Below, piece by piece: positions 27,785 to 37,484 of a stretch of 64,000 bases of DNA (position 1 is its first letter; each line of letters starts with the position of its first letter). The notes under the pieces were generated by a model, which did no database searches, was not told where the DNA came from, and was given only the letters and a program-made list of their open reading frames with translations. Location: NCBI GenBank assembly GCA_016280395.1, contig JAEEGQ010000125.1, positions 1-64,000 of the forward strand. Reading direction: 5' to 3'. The stretch comes from Lachnospiraceae bacterium (GTDB taxonomy: Bacteria > Bacillota > Clostridia > Lachnospirales > Lachnospiraceae). The translations under genes and the position numbers were made by a program.

Positions 27785-28318
27785 TTATTCAAACTCCACG
27801 ACGCCGACATACGGCAGATTCCTGTAATTCTGCGCATAATCGAGGCCGCATCCCACCACGAAAGCATCCGGGATGGTAAAACCCACATAATCCACCTTGA
27901 CATCAACCTCGCGTCTTTCCGGCTTGTCGAGGAGTGTCGCGATCTTTAAGGTTGCGGGTTTTCTGTCCTTAAAAAGCGCTTCAAGACAGGAAAGGGTCCT
28001 GCCGGAATCTATGATGTCCTCTACTATGAGAACATCGCGCCCCGTCATGGGTTCATCAACATCCTTTATGATCTTGATGTTACCCGAGGATTTTGTCGCG
28101 GAGCCGTAGCTCGAAACCTGCATAAAGTCCATCTTGACGGGTACCGTGATATATTTTGCGAGCTCTATCATAAAATAGGAGCCGCCCTTTAATACGCAGA
28201 CAAGGTTTATCTCTTTTCCTTCATAATCGCGGCTTATCATCTCCCCTAAGTCTTTAAGCCTGCTCTCAACCTTTTCCTGCGATATCAGTGTACTTATCCT
28301 GGCCGGATTGTGCGCCAT
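27785..28318 (-). CDS. hpt: Hypoxanthine phosphoribosyltransferase
   Basis: 177 residues. The PRPP loop VLIVEDIIDSGRTL, the flexible loop SYGSATKSSG and VDYVGFTIPDAFVVGCGLDY are diagnostic of HPRT, which salvages hypoxanthine and guanine. I start at ATG 28318, preceded by GGAGGTAG; a GTG four codons earlier would overlap tilS. With tilS just upstream (stop at 28321) and ftsH 26 bp downstream, it is in the conserved tilS-hpt-ftsH operon. Confidence 0.96.
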   Translation of the reverse strand: MAHNPARISTLISQEKVESRLKDLGEMISRDYEGKEINLVCVLKGGSYFMIELAKYITVPVKMDFMQVSSYGSATKSSGNIKIIKDVDEPMTGRDVLIVEDIIDSGRTLSCLEALFKDRKPATLKIATLLDKPERREVDVKVDYVGFTIPDAFVVGCGLDYAQNYRNLPYVGVVEFE

Positions 28319-28320
28319 AT

Positions 28321-29730
28321 CTACCTCCACGTGATCTTAAGGATCACTTCTGTTTTTTCGTCGATGCGCCTGTTTTCGCCTGTTCTCACTCCCGGTATCC
28401 AAAGGACGTTCGAGCCCTCCGCTATAACAGGGATAAGCGCCCTTGTTTCCTTGTCGGTCTTAAGGTCGGAGAACAATTTTTTCACTGTTTTCCTGCCTCC
28501 GTCCGGCGATATCACTATCGTATCCGTCTCTCTTACAGTCCGCAAAACAGGATTATCTAATATTTTATCATAATTAAAGAATTTAGTATAGTCATCTTTC
28601 GAGAAAATACACTCAGAAGATTTAAGAAGTTCAAAAGTAAAGGAACCGTAACCGGGGAAATCCACTTTTACCGGCCCGTTTTCAAGTCTTTCCTTGGGGA
28701 AGACCTGTTCTTCAAGGCCGGGATAGCTCCTTGCGGAATCGTCCGCTTCACGCTTGAGCATTATGCAGTCGTAGCTCTTCTCCGCAATAACGCCGTAGGG
28801 AAGCGACAAACGGCTCCCGGTCTGCTTGTCCGCAAGTTCCGAAAGAAGCCTTATATGTGTTGAGGTTATGTCCTTCTCATGCTTTGCGACTTTGAAAAGG
28901 GTGTTCCTGAGTATCCTCTCGAAAAGCACAGGCTCACGATGCCTCGGGATACGCACCAGCATCACGTTCTCCGTACGTCCGAACTCAACGAGACCGCCGT
29001 ACTGCTCATCCGCGGCGCGGGTCAGGTAGTCCTCCGCCGCAGCCGCCGCCTTGGCAAGCGCGCATATATTCTCACAGGCTCCGGAATTGATGTTCTCAAG
29101 CTCCGGGACCACACTGTTCCGTATTATGTTCCTGCTGTATTCATCATCAAGGTTGGTCGAATCGGTGCAGAACGGCTGCTCTTTTGCCGCGAGCCATTCC
29201 TCTATCTCGCTCCTTCCCACCTCAAGAAACGGCCTTATCAGCGAAATGCCTCCTGCAAGCTTTCTTACGGGGTGCATCCCCGCAAGGCCTTTTAAGCCTG
29301 TTCCCCTGACTATCCTGAACAGCACCGTTTCGGCATTGTCGTCCATGTGATGCGCCACGGCGATCCTGTTGGCGCCGATACGCGCCGCAGTCTTTTCGAA
29401 GGCGGCATAACGCACTCTTCTTCCGGCTTCTTCAAGGCTTATGCCCTCTTTCTCGGAAACACCGGCCACATCCTCATGATATATCTCTAACGGAACACCG
29501 AGTCTTTCGCAAAGTTCCTTTGTAAAAGCCTCATCCCTGTCGGATTCACTGCCTCTTAACCCGTGGTTCACATGGACCGCAGACAGCGTCACGCCGAAGT
29601 GCCCCGCAAGTTCCTTCATAATAAGCAAAAGGGCAACGGAATCCGCGCCCCCTGATACGCCGAGCACAACTTTGTCGCCCTCAGCGAGCATATCGTTATT
29701 TTCGATAAAATCCCTGACTTTACCTAACAC
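28321..29730 (-). CDS. tilS: tRNA(Ile)-lysidine synthetase
   Basis: 469 residues. The PP-loop VVLGVSGGADSVALL near residue 22-36 and VHVNHGLRGSESDRDEAF identify TilS, which adds lysine to C34 of the AUA-reading tRNA-Ile and is essential for correct decoding. Substrate-binding and C-terminal domains follow to the usual length. The start is GTG directly after the divIC stop (TAG then GTG), so translation is probably coupled. Confidence 0.96.
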   Translation of the reverse strand: MLGKVRDFIENNDMLAEGDKVVLGVSGGADSVALLLIMKELAGHFGVTLSAVHVNHGLRGSESDRDEAFTKELCERLGVPLEIYHEDVAGVSEKEGISLEEAGRRVRYAAFEKTAARIGANRIAVAHHMDDNAETVLFRIVRGTGLKGLAGMHPVRKLAGGISLIRPFLEVGRSEIEEWLAAKEQPFCTDSTNLDDEYSRNIIRNSVVPELENINSGACENICALAKAAAAAEDYLTRAADEQYGGLVEFGRTENVMLVRIPRHREPVLFERILRNTLFKVAKHEKDITSTHIRLLSELADKQTGSRLSLPYGVIAEKSYDCIMLKREADDSARSYPGLEEQVFPKERLENGPVKVDFPGYGSFTFELLKSSECIFSKDDYTKFFNYDKILDNPVLRTVRETDTIVISPDGGRKTVKKLFSDLKTDKETRALIPVIAEGSNVLWIPGVRTGENRRIDEKTEVILKITWR

Positions 29731-30018
29731 CTAATCACCTTCTTTTATGATAACACTGTCGGGATCGACAAGTCCCATAACCGAATTCGCCAGATCTTTG
29801 ATAAACTTCTTGGTCTTTATGTAAATGCTGTATTCTTCTATTTCGCGGGTCCGCTCTTCTTCCTCCTCGATCCTCATCTCGAGGCCGGCTTTTTCCTTTG
29901 CGAGCGCGGCATAGCGCTTTTCGAGACGGTATTTACTTATTCCGAGGATCGCGCATATAACGATCACCGTGATTGCAATGATCCTGAATCCGGCTCTGCG
30001 CCCTCCGCCTTTTTTCAT
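29731..30018 (-). CDS. divIC: Septum formation initiator, DivIC/FtsB family
   Basis: 95 residues: a basic cytoplasmic tip (MKKGGGRRAG), one transmembrane helix (about 13-30) and an outside coiled coil (YRLEKRYAALAKEKAGLE and onward) ending in a short tail. This is the DivIC/FtsB bitopic divisome protein that pairs with FtsL and DivIB. Identification also rests on position between rqcP and tilS, as in Bacillus. In sporulating relatives yabP, yabQ and spoIIE lie around it; none is present. Start ATG 30018 has GGAGGTTGAG upstream. Confidence 0.88.
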   Translation of the reverse strand: MKKGGGRRAGFRIIAITVIVICAILGISKYRLEKRYAALAKEKAGLEMRIEEEEERTREIEEYSIYIKTKKFIKDLANSVMGLVDPDSVIIKEGD

Positions 30019-30056
30019 ACTCAACCTCCGCAACTGCCAAAGCCGTGAAGCCCTTT

Positions 30057-30296
30057 TCAGAGCAGCCTGTACATTTCCTTTGCAGCTTCTTTTTTGGTAG
30101 AATCCAGAATATCGGTAACTTCGGCTTTGACAGCCTTTTCACCGAACCCGATCTCTATTATATCGCCTTTTTTAACTTCTGTCGAGGCTTTTGCAACTTT
30201 GCCGTTAATAAGGATACGGCCGGCGTCACAGGCCTCGTTTGCAACCGTCCTGCGCTTTATAAGGCGCGAGACTTTGAGATATTTGTCTATTCTCAT
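30057..30296 (-). CDS. rqcP: S4-domain RNA-binding protein RqcP (YabO)
   Basis: A 79-residue S4 domain, [20 protein letters not shown], with the canonical [19 protein letters not shown] loop. RqcP works with RqcH on split 50S subunits to add alanine tails to stalled nascent chains, and its gene sits just before divIC in Firmicutes. HslR-type S4 proteins are the alternative; gene order favours RqcP. CGGGAG precedes the start. Confidence 0.88.
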   Translation of the reverse strand: MRIDKYLKVSRLIKRRTVANEACDAGRILINGKVAKASTEVKKGDIIEIGFGEKAVKAEVTDILDSTKKEAAKEMYRLL

Positions 30297-30310
30297 AAAA
30301 ACTCCCGATA

Positions 30311-30343
30311 AGAAAAACAGGCTGCCTTGTAGCCAAAGCAGCC
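30311..30343 (-). terminator. Terminator after hup
   Basis: Stem GGGCTGC/GCAGCCT on the minus strand followed by GTTTTTCTT, placed 17 bp after the hup stop. It should separate the abundant HU transcript from rqcP. Confidence 0.75.
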
Positions 30344-30359
30344 CGTAATCACTCCGTAA

Positions 30360-30656
30360 TTATTTCTTCTTGCCCTTCTTAGGTGCGTTAACGGTTTCCT
30401 TAAGAGCCTTGCCGGCTTTGAACTTAGGAGCCTTGGAAGCCTTGATGGTGATCGACTTACCGGTCTGAGGGTTCTTACCCTTTCTTTCAGCACGGTTAGC
30501 AACTTCGAATGTACCGAAGCCAACAAGCTGTACCTTACCGCCCTTAACGAGCTCTTCGGTTACGACTTCGACGAAAGCCTTTAATGCCTTCTCGGAATCC
30601 TTCTTGGATAATTCTGTTTTTGCAGCGATTGCAGCAACAAGTTCTGTTTTGTTCAT
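30360..30656 (-). CDS. hup: HU family DNA-binding protein
   Basis: 98 residues. MNKTELVAAIAAKTELSKKD is the HU helical body, VQLVGFGTFEVANRAERKGKN leads into the DNA-binding arm with the conserved NPQTGK, and a lysine-rich tail (APKKGKKK) is added at the end. HU coats and bends the nucleoid. AGGAGGAGTAATCC precedes the ATG, and the promoter is strong, as expected for an abundant protein. Confidence 0.97.
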   Translation of the reverse strand: MNKTELVAAIAAKTELSKKDSEKALKAFVEVVTEELVKGGKVQLVGFGTFEVANRAERKGKNPQTGKSITIKASKAPKFKAGKALKETVNAPKKGKKK

Positions 30657-30683
30657 GGATTACTCCTCCTAAACATTTATTTC

Positions 30684-30702
30684 CCAACGTGTTACACGCT
30701 GG
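30684..30702. promoter_or_regulatory. Imperfect palindrome in the hup leader
   Basis: A 19-bp imperfect palindrome (CCAACGTGTTACACGCTGG) between the hup promoter and its ribosome site. It could be an operator or an mRNA hairpin. Confidence 0.35.
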
Positions 30703-30712
30703 TCATATATTA

Positions 30713-30741
30713 TATATAATGTTTCTTTGGCAATTTGTCAA
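30713..30741 (-). promoter_or_regulatory. Promoter of hup
   Basis: Perfect TTGACA, 17-bp spacer, TATATA within a TATATATAAT run, about 57 bp upstream of the hup start. Confidence 0.75.
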
Positions 30742-30785
30742 GTAAAAATGCTGATTTTTCGCGTTTTTTTATTAAAAATGTTGAA

Positions 30786-31997
30786 TTAATGGGGCAAACC
30801 GTCCAAAGTAGAGCGAATTGCCTTGATAAAATCAAGCGTTTCGAGCTTTTCCTTATTTTCAAGGGTCGATATCGCAACAAGGTCTCCTGTCATTTTGCCC
30901 GATTCCACTGTATCTATTGTCGCCTTTTCAAGTTTTCGCGCAAATTCGGAAAGCTCTTTATTCCCGTCGAGTTCACCGCGCTTCGCGAGCGCTCCCGTCC
31001 ACGCAAAAATCGTGGCAATGGGATTTGTGGATGTGGGCTTTCCGGCAAGGTGGTTGTAATAGTGACGCTGCACCGTTCCGTGAGCCGCTTCGAACTCAAA
31101 GCAGCCGTCCGGAGAAACAAGTACGGAGGTCATCATTGCGAGAGAGCCGAAAGCCGTCGCGAGCATATCGCTCATAACATCTCCGTCGTAATTCTTGCAG
31201 GCCCAGATGTATCCGCCCTCGGAACGGATGACACGCGCAACTGCGTCATCGATAAGAGTATAGAAATAAGTAAGCCCAAGCTCCTCAAATCTTGCTTTAT
31301 ACTCGCTGTTGAATATCTCTTCAAAGATATCCTTGAAGGTATGGTCGTATTTTTTGGAAATGGTATCTTTAGACGAGAACCAGACGTCCTGTTTTGTCGC
31401 GAGGGCGTAATTGAAACAGGATCTTGCAAAGCTTTCTATGGAAGAATTGAGGTTATGCATTCCCTGTATTATACCCACAGACTTAAAATCAAAGATCGTC
31501 TCCCGTGTCTGTGTGCCGTCTTCGGCAGTGTAGACAAGCTCTGCCTTCCCGGGACCCGGTATCTTCATCTCGGTTGCCTTGTAAACGTCACCGTAGGCAT
31601 GACGCGCGATCGTTATGGGCTTTACCCAGTTCTTCACATAGGGCTCGATTCCCTTTACAAGGATCGGGGCACGGAAAACGGTACCGTCAAGGATTGCGCG
31701 GATGGTGCCGTTGGGGCTCTTCCACATCTCCTTTAAGTCATATTCCTTCACTCTTGCCGCGTTGGGTGTAATGGTGGCGCACTTTACAGCCACACGGTAC
31801 TTCTTTGTCGCATTCGCGGAATCGACCGTGACTTTATCGTCTGTCTCGTCCCTGTGTTTTAGCCCTAAGTCGTAATATTCCGTTTTTAAGTCAACATACG
31901 GAAGGATCAGCTCATCTTTGATATACTGCCAGATGATGCGTGTCATCTCATCTCCGTCCATCTCCACCAAGGGCGTTGTCATTGTAATCCTGCTCAT
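30786..31997 (-). CDS. icd: NADP-dependent isocitrate dehydrogenase
   Basis: 403 residues. [20 protein letters not shown] at the start and the later substrate and metal motifs ([42 protein letters not shown]) mark the dimeric, eukaryote-like type II NADP enzyme. It converts isocitrate to 2-oxoglutarate with NADPH formation. It ends the nfnA-nfnB-aconitase-like-icd run; a hairpin (32040-32068) lies in the 77-bp gap before it and may tune expression. In an anaerobe with no other oxidative TCA gene in view, the likely purpose is glutamate precursor and NADPH supply. Confidence 0.95.
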   Translation of the reverse strand: MSRITMTTPLVEMDGDEMTRIIWQYIKDELILPYVDLKTEYYDLGLKHRDETDDKVTVDSANATKKYRVAVKCATITPNAARVKEYDLKEMWKSPNGTIRAILDGTVFRAPILVKGIEPYVKNWVKPITIARHAYGDVYKATEMKIPGPGKAELVYTAEDGTQTRETIFDFKSVGIIQGMHNLNSSIESFARSCFNYALATKQDVWFSSKDTISKKYDHTFKDIFEEIFNSEYKARFEELGLTYFYTLIDDAVARVIRSEGGYIWACKNYDGDVMSDMLATAFGSLAMMTSVLVSPDGCFEFEAAHGTVQRHYYNHLAGKPTSTNPIATIFAWTGALAKRGELDGNKELSEFARKLEKATIDTVESGKMTGDLVAISTLENKEKLETLDFIKAIRSTLDGLPH

Positions 31998-32039
31998 CTT
32001 GTCCTCCGGTATCCGCCGCTTTCTGCGGCTCGTTTTTAA

Positions 32040-32068
32040 GGATAGCAGCCGTTATATGACTGCTATCC
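32040..32068 (-). promoter_or_regulatory. Intergenic hairpin between aconitase-like gene and icd
   Basis: A 9-bp stem (GGATAGCAG/CTGCTATCC) followed by TTAAAAACG. There is no proper U-run, so I read it as an mRNA-processing or stabilising hairpin, or a leaky terminator. Confidence 0.45.
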
Positions 32069-32074
32069 TCTGAT

Positions 32075-34366
32075 TCAATCTTTGTAATAATTTATAAGGC
32101 AGCCCGCAAGAATGATCTCTCTCTCATCCGGAGTAAGCTCTCCGAGATTGAGCGGGTATTCCGTAAATGCCGCCGTTCCTGTGTCCGCTTCGTTGCACAC
32201 AACGCAGGCCGTTGTCCTGCTTTCGCCGCTCTCTGTAAGCTTTGCGATTCCTTTTATCAGGACATAATCGCCGTTCTTGAAGGGCAGTTCGCCGTCCTCG
32301 TATACGAAGGGCAGCATGCCCCAGTTAATGAGATTTGAGCGGTATCTCTTTGTAGCATATTCTTTTGCGAAATTGCACCAGCCTCCGAGCACCTTCTGGC
32401 AGGATGCGGCCTGCTCACGCGCAGAACCGTCGCCCGGCTTTACAGCGCAAACGGCGCTTCCGATGCCGGTGTTTGCAAGTGTGACATCGCTCATCTTTCC
32501 GCCGATAAGCTTAAATACCGCTGCCACTTCGCTGTTTACGGATGCTATGTCTTTCCCTTCTTCCCTTGCCGTCTCTGCGGCGCCTACTTCCTTTGCGCGC
32601 CCGACATAAGCCGGATCCTTGCGTGAAAGCGTGAACTGCGCAAGACCTATGGGATTTGAACGGTAAGAAGAGGTCTCACCAGAAGGGATAAGCTCGTCCG
32701 TAGTGGTTACGGGATCGTCTATGCGTGTTACAACCTTTATCAGAAGGTTTTCGGGAAGCGCAGGCATCTTCGGCCAGTCCTTGATGTTGGGGCCAAACTG
32801 CAGCTGCGCAGACTTGTCAGCCTTTCCGAAGCCGTCGTAAACACGCTTTTTGTAGATATTTCCGTCAAAATGATATGCAGGCGGGAAGTATTCCCTGTCG
32901 ATCTCGTCCGCACCCGTAAGGAAGCCGCGGTTTGCGGCCGTAGCCGCGATAGACCTTGCGTCCATAAGGGCAACGCTCGATATCTGGCCGCTCTGCAGCT
33001 TACTGCCTTCGCGGTTCGGGAAGTTTCTTGTGGAATGCCTGATACTGAAGGCATTGTTTGCGGGGGTATCCCCTGCGCCAAAGCAAGGTCCGCAGAATGC
33101 CGTCTTTATTACGGCGCCCGCTTCCATAAGCTTTGCAGCCCTGCCGTTCCGTATAAGTTCCATGTAAACAGGCATACTTGCCGGGTAAACGCTCAAAGTG
33201 AACCTGTCGTTCCCGATATCGCAGTTCTCAAGGATATCCGCTGCCGCGCAGATATTTTCAAAACCGCCGCCGGCACATCCCGCGATGATGCCCTGATCCA
33301 CATAGAGCCTGCCGTCTCTCACCTTGTCTTCAAGCGAGAATTCGACCTTATCGCCGAGGCTTACCCTTGCGCGTTCTTTTGTATCGTGAAGGATATCCGG
33401 AAGATTGGCCTTGAGCTCTTCTATCGTATATGTGTTGCTCGGATGGAAGGGCATGGCTATCATGGGCTTTACAGTCGAAAGATCGAGCTCTATCACGGAA
33501 TCGTAATATGCGAGCGGCTCGGGCGCAAGCTCCTTAAAGGCCTCGCCTCTGCCGTGTATCTCAAGAAATTCCTTCGTTTTCCCGTCTGTTGTCCAGATCG
33601 AGGAAAGGCATGTGGTCTCGGTAGTCATTACATCAACGCCGATCCTGAAATCCATGCTCAGATTCTTTACGCCGGGGCCGACAAATTCCATGACCTTGTT
33701 CTTTACAAAGCCGTTGCCGAAGGTCTCTCCGATAAGGGCAAGCGCCACGTCCTGAGGACCGACGCCGCGCGCGGGCTCACCTGTAAGGTAAACCGCAACA
33801 ACCTCGGGCATATTGATGTCATAGGTCTTTTTTAAGAGCTGCTTTGCCAGCTCTCCGCCGCCTTCGCCCACCGCCATGGTTCCGAGGGCGCCGTAACGGG
33901 TATGGGAATCGGAGCCAAGTATCATGTTTCCGCAGCCTGCGAGCATTTCCCTTGCGTACTGATGGATTACGGCCTGATGAGGCGGAACATAGATGCCGCC
34001 GTAGCGCTTGGCGCAGCTTAAGCCGAACATGTGGTCATCTTCGTTGATGGTACCGCCTACAGCGCAAAGGGAATTGTGACAGTTCGTAAGGATATAGGGA
34101 ATGGGAAACTCCTCAAGCCCGCTTGCGCGCGCAGTCTGGATGATCCCCACAAATGTGATGTCATGGGAAGTGATCTTGTCAAACCTTATCTTAAGCTTCT
34201 TTTCGTCTCCTGAGGTATTATGTGCCTGCAGGATACGGTAACTCATGGTGCCTTGCTTAGCTTTTCCGGCATCTTCAAGGCCAAAAGCCGCCGCCTCTGC
34301 GGCTGATACGGTTTCAACAAGCTCCGTGCCGTTTTTTAAGTACATTCCGTTTTTGATCAGTTTCAT
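32075..34366 (-). CDS. Aconitase-family hydratase (YbhJ-like)
   Basis: 763 residues of the aconitase superfamily: the Fe-S ligand regions are visible in [14 protein letters not shown] and in [18 protein letters not shown], with substrate motif [20 protein letters not shown] and a C-terminal swivel domain carrying the [13 protein letters not shown] loop. The layout resembles E. coli YbhJ, a putative aconitase, more than AcnA or AcnB. Next to NADP-isocitrate dehydrogenase it most likely makes isocitrate from citrate. I start at ATG 34366 (GGAGACAAG upstream); a longer frame would overlap nfnB. The Cys spacing differs from textbook aconitase, so activity is inferred. Confidence 0.85.
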   Translation of the reverse strand: MKLIKNGMYLKNGTELVETVSAAEAAAFGLEDAGKAKQGTMSYRILQAHNTSGDEKKLKIRFDKITSHDITFVGIIQTARASGLEEFPIPYILTNCHNSLCAVGGTINEDDHMFGLSCAKRYGGIYVPPHQAVIHQYAREMLAGCGNMILGSDSHTRYGALGTMAVGEGGGELAKQLLKKTYDINMPEVVAVYLTGEPARGVGPQDVALALIGETFGNGFVKNKVMEFVGPGVKNLSMDFRIGVDVMTTETTCLSSIWTTDGKTKEFLEIHGRGEAFKELAPEPLAYYDSVIELDLSTVKPMIAMPFHPSNTYTIEELKANLPDILHDTKERARVSLGDKVEFSLEDKVRDGRLYVDQGIIAGCAGGGFENICAAADILENCDIGNDRFTLSVYPASMPVYMELIRNGRAAKLMEAGAVIKTAFCGPCFGAGDTPANNAFSIRHSTRNFPNREGSKLQSGQISSVALMDARSIAATAANRGFLTGADEIDREYFPPAYHFDGNIYKKRVYDGFGKADKSAQLQFGPNIKDWPKMPALPENLLIKVVTRIDDPVTTTDELIPSGETSSYRSNPIGLAQFTLSRKDPAYVGRAKEVGAAETAREEGKDIASVNSEVAAVFKLIGGKMSDVTLANTGIGSAVCAVKPGDGSAREQAASCQKVLGGWCNFAKEYATKRYRSNLINWGMLPFVYEDGELPFKNGDYVLIKGIAKLTESGESRTTACVVCNEADTGTAAFTEYPLNLGELTPDEREIILAGCLINYYKD

Positions 34367-34388
34367 ATCTTGTCTCCGGATCACCTTA

Positions 34389-35783
34389 TCAGTCTTCTTT
34401 TGCAAGTCCGAGGTACTTTAAGATACCCTTTGCCGCTTTCTTGCCTGCACCCATCGCAAGGATGACGGTAGCTGCGCCGGTAACGGCATCTCCGCCCGCG
34501 AAAACGCCGGGTCTTGAGGACATTCCGGTTTCTTCGTCAATAACGATGCCGCCTCTGCGGTTTACCTCAAGATTCTTTGTGGTAGAAGCGATAAGCGGAT
34601 TCGGGCTTGTTCCGAGGGACATTATTACGGTATCGACGTCAATATCGAACTCCGAACCCTTGATCTCAACGGGTGAACGGCGCCCGGACGCATCAGGCTC
34701 TCCAAGCTCCATGCGCACGCATCTGATGCCCTTTACCCAGCCGTTTTCATCCACAAGGATCTCTGTGGGATTGGTAAGAAGCTCGAACTTTATGCCCTCT
34801 TCCTTTGCGTGATGCACCTCTTCGACACGTGCGGGAAGCTCGGCCTCGCTCCTTCTGTAAACAACGGTCACATCCGCGCCCAGACGCAGTGCCGTACGCG
34901 CCGCATCCATTGCAACGTTTCCGCCGCCTACAACGGCAACCTTTTTGCCTGCTACGATGGGAGTATCGTAATCCTCCCTGAAGGCCTTCATAAGGTTGCT
35001 CCTTGTGAGATATTCGTTAGCGGAGAATACGCCGTTGGCCTGTTCTCCGGGAATATTCATGAATTTCGGGAGACCTGCGCCGGAGCCGATAAATACGGCA
35101 TCAAAGCCCTCCTCATCAAAGAGCTGGTCGATTGTCACGGATTTGCCGGTAACAACATCCGTTTCTATCTTTACACCGAGAGCCTTTAAGTTCTCGACCT
35201 CGGGCTTTACGACCTTTTCCTTTGGAAGACGGAACTCGGGAATGCCGTAAACAAGCACACCGCCGGCTTCATGAAGGGCTTCGAACACTGTTACGTCAAC
35301 GCCTGCCTTGGCAAGCTCGCCGGCACATGTAAGACCTGATGGGCCCGAACCGATTATCGCAACGCGCTTCCCTGTCGGAACCGCGTTCTTCTCAGGCTTG
35401 ATGCCCATCTCGCGGGCCGTATCCGCGGCAAAGCGTTCAAGCTTGCCGATGGAGACAGCTTCGCCTTTGATCCCTCTGATACACTTTGCCTCGCACTGTG
35501 TCTCCTGCGGGCACACGCGTCCGCACACTGCGGGAAGAGCGGAATACTTGCTGAGAACTCCGTAAGCGCCTGCGGCATCCCCATCCTTCAGCTTTTCGAT
35601 AAAGCCGGGAATATCGATGTTAACGGGGCATCCCTCAACGCACCTCGGATTTTTGCAGGTAAGGCAGCGTGCAGCCTCAGCCTTAGCTTCCTCAAGGTTA
35701 TAACCGTAGCAGACTTCGTCGAAGTTGTGCGCACGGACAAGCGGTTCCTGCTCGCGAACCGGTACTTTCTTTAATACGTCCAT
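34389..35783 (-). CDS. nfnB: NfnB, NADPH-binding subunit of bifurcating transhydrogenase
   Basis: 464 residues, homologous to the small subunit of glutamate synthase. N-terminal cysteine clusters ([20 protein letters not shown] and [15 protein letters not shown]) bind two 4Fe-4S centres; then come FAD ([18 protein letters not shown]) and NADPH ([19 protein letters not shown]) dinucleotide folds, ending in a [21 protein letters not shown] motif. Next to nfnA it is best called the NfnB subunit of NADH-dependent ferredoxin:NADP oxidoreductase, which couples NADH and reduced ferredoxin to NADPH formation. A lone GltD is the alternative, but no gltB is nearby. Confidence 0.92.
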   Translation of the reverse strand: MDVLKKVPVREQEPLVRAHNFDEVCYGYNLEEAKAEAARCLTCKNPRCVEGCPVNIDIPGFIEKLKDGDAAGAYGVLSKYSALPAVCGRVCPQETQCEAKCIRGIKGEAVSIGKLERFAADTAREMGIKPEKNAVPTGKRVAIIGSGPSGLTCAGELAKAGVDVTVFEALHEAGGVLVYGIPEFRLPKEKVVKPEVENLKALGVKIETDVVTGKSVTIDQLFDEEGFDAVFIGSGAGLPKFMNIPGEQANGVFSANEYLTRSNLMKAFREDYDTPIVAGKKVAVVGGGNVAMDAARTALRLGADVTVVYRRSEAELPARVEEVHHAKEEGIKFELLTNPTEILVDENGWVKGIRCVRMELGEPDASGRRSPVEIKGSEFDIDVDTVIMSLGTSPNPLIASTTKNLEVNRRGGIVIDEETGMSSRPGVFAGGDAVTGAATVILAMGAGKKAAKGILKYLGLAKED

Positions 35784-35804
35784 AGATCAATACCTGCCTT
35801 TCTG

Positions 35805-36686
35805 TCAATTGCAGTTGCCGCATCCGCCGTGGTGCGTGTCGCCTTCGAGCTCGCGCAGCTTTGCGCGTCCCTCTTCGGTCTTATACTGCTGCATACGCTT
35901 CATAGCTATATCGAAATTAACAAGATGTCCGTCAAACTCGGGGCCGTCCACACAAGCGAACTTAACCTTGTCGCCCACTACAAGGCGGCAGGCTCCGCAC
36001 ATTCCGGTGCCGTCCACCATGATGGGGTTCATGCTGACGATGGTCTTTATCCCAAGCTCTTTTGTAAGAAGGCACACAAACTTCATCATGATCATCGGCC
36101 CGATGGCCACGACCACGTCATAATGTTTTCCTTCTTCATTAACAAGGGCTTTGATCCTGTCGTTTACATTTCCCTTGAATCTATAGGAGCCGTCATCCGT
36201 GGCGATATAAAGGTTTGCAGCCACTTTTGACATCATATCTTCTAAGATGATAAGGTCCTTTGTCCTTGCGCCGATGATGACATCCGCATCGATCCCGTTT
36301 TCTTTAAGCCACTTGACCTGCGGATAGACGGGTGCCGTGCCGACACCGCCTGCAACGAAGAGAATGCTCTTTTTCTTAAGCTCGGCGGGATCCTCATCAA
36401 TAAGCTCCGAATAATGGCCGAGAGGTCCTACAAAATCCGCAAAACCGTCTCCCTCGTTAAGTTCCGCCATCATTTTGGTGCTGGCGCCGATAGTCTGGAA
36501 TACTATTGTCACAGTGCCCTTTTCTCTGTCATAATCACAGATCGTCAAGGGGATACGCTCGCCCTTATCGTCGGTACGAACTATGATGAATTGTCCGGGA
36601 AGGCAGTGCTTTGCTACTCTCGGAGCCTCAACATCCATGAGGATTATTGTGGGTGACAGATATTCTTTTCGGAGAATCTTATACAT
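35805..36686 (-). CDS. nfnA: NfnA, NADH-binding subunit of bifurcating transhydrogenase
   Basis: 293 residues of the ferredoxin-NADP reductase/PyrK type: FAD domain (about 1-100), NAD domain with LFVAGGVGTAPVYPQ, and a 2Fe-2S site in GMCGACRLVVGDKVKFACVDG. A His/Cys/Gly-rich tail (GDTHHGGCGNCN) ends the protein. Directly upstream of nfnB with a 21-bp gap, it completes the NfnAB pair. The promoter at 36719-36747 drives the whole nfnAB-aconitase-icd unit. Confidence 0.92.
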   Translation of the reverse strand: MYKILRKEYLSPTIILMDVEAPRVAKHCLPGQFIIVRTDDKGERIPLTICDYDREKGTVTIVFQTIGASTKMMAELNEGDGFADFVGPLGHYSELIDEDPAELKKKSILFVAGGVGTAPVYPQVKWLKENGIDADVIIGARTKDLIILEDMMSKVAANLYIATDDGSYRFKGNVNDRIKALVNEEGKHYDVVVAIGPMIMMKFVCLLTKELGIKTIVSMNPIMVDGTGMCGACRLVVGDKVKFACVDGPEFDGHLVNFDIAMKRMQQYKTEEGRAKLRELEGDTHHGGCGNCN

Positions 36687-36718
36687 ACTGTGCCTCCATT
36701 TTGCCTTATAATGAGAAC

Positions 36719-36747
36719 ATTCTACTCTATTGCTTTAAAATATTCAA
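36719..36747 (-). promoter_or_regulatory. Promoter of the nfnAB-aconitase-icd unit
   Basis: TTGAAT, 17-bp spacer, TAGAAT on the minus strand, ending about 33 bp before nfnA. GGAGGCACAG then serves as ribosome site. Confidence 0.65.
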
Positions 36748-36769
36748 GTGTTAAATAATCAACGTAAAA

Positions 36770-36840
36770 CAGCAAGCGAGCTTGCTGCCGAGGGCATTCG
36801 CTTATCGCGCAAAAAACCCCGCACCGCAAAGGGTACGGGG
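36770..36840 (-). terminator. Terminator followed by a conserved post-terminator repeat
   Basis: On the minus strand a stem CCCCGTACCC/GGTGCGGGG (36817-36840) and six Ts, then GCGCGATAAGCGAATGCCCT (36792-36811) and an 18-bp palindrome CAGCAAGCTCGCTTGCTG (36770-36787). It ends the transcript of the gene at 36847. The second half recurs near 48.1 kb. Confidence 0.8.
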
Positions 36841-36846
36841 TAACTT

Positions 36847-37329
36847 TTACATTACATTTTCAAAATACGGCAGTTCTGCCTTTCTCGTATGATTCGGGAT
36901 AGCGCTGTCCATCAGATGCAGTAACTCGAGCACGCTCCTGAAATTCTCCTCCTTGTCGGCTTCCATCCAGCGGACCGAACCCTGCCAGGTTGCATTCTGC
37001 CTGAACATTACTCTCAAGCGGAATGTTGCCGTGCTTCCCTTCGCATTAAACGGAACCGAAGCCGGAATGGCCGGTTTTCTGATGTCGTAACGCTCGGCAG
37101 GCTCAGTGCCTTCAAACGAGCGCAATGTCATTGACGACTGAGGATATTCAAGCATATTAAAGATATGCTCCAGGATTTCTATTAATTCCATGAAGCTCCG
37201 GAAATAAGCCTCATGTGCGAGACTGCTGTGATAAAGACGCCCCGTCATGCTGTAATCATCGAACGAATCGATGCATATTAAAGCGGTACATGCTTCACGA
37301 CGCATTATACCTGCTGCTGCAAGTGACAT
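36847..37329 (-). CDS. Conserved hypothetical protein
   Basis: 160 residues, cytoplasmic by appearance. The first half looks helical (AYFRSFMELIEILEHIFN); the second half has a beta pattern with TFRLRVMFRQNATWQGSVRW and ends with FRSVLELLHLMDSAIPN. The WQG-V-W...FRS-LEL-LMDSA pattern seems familiar from short Lachnospiraceae proteins, but I know no assigned function. Start ATG 37329 has GGAGGCGAGC upstream; an upstream ATG would put that site inside the gene. It is followed by a strong terminator, so it is probably a single-gene transcript. Confidence 0.7.
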   Translation of the reverse strand: MSLAAAGIMRREACTALICIDSFDDYSMTGRLYHSSLAHEAYFRSFMELIEILEHIFNMLEYPQSSMTLRSFEGTEPAERYDIRKPAIPASVPFNAKGSTATFRLRVMFRQNATWQGSVRWMEADKEENFRSVLELLHLMDSAIPNHTRKAELPYFENVM

Positions 37330-37484
37330 TTGCTCGCCTCCATCCATTTTTTCTTTTACTGCATCATAGCATGCCCCGGATACAAAATCGGATATATTTA
37401 GGCTTGCTTTTGATATTTATTTTTAAAATGTTACGTAACAGAATGGAGTTTTGTATCTAAATTTTCAGTCTCCGCAATACTGTG

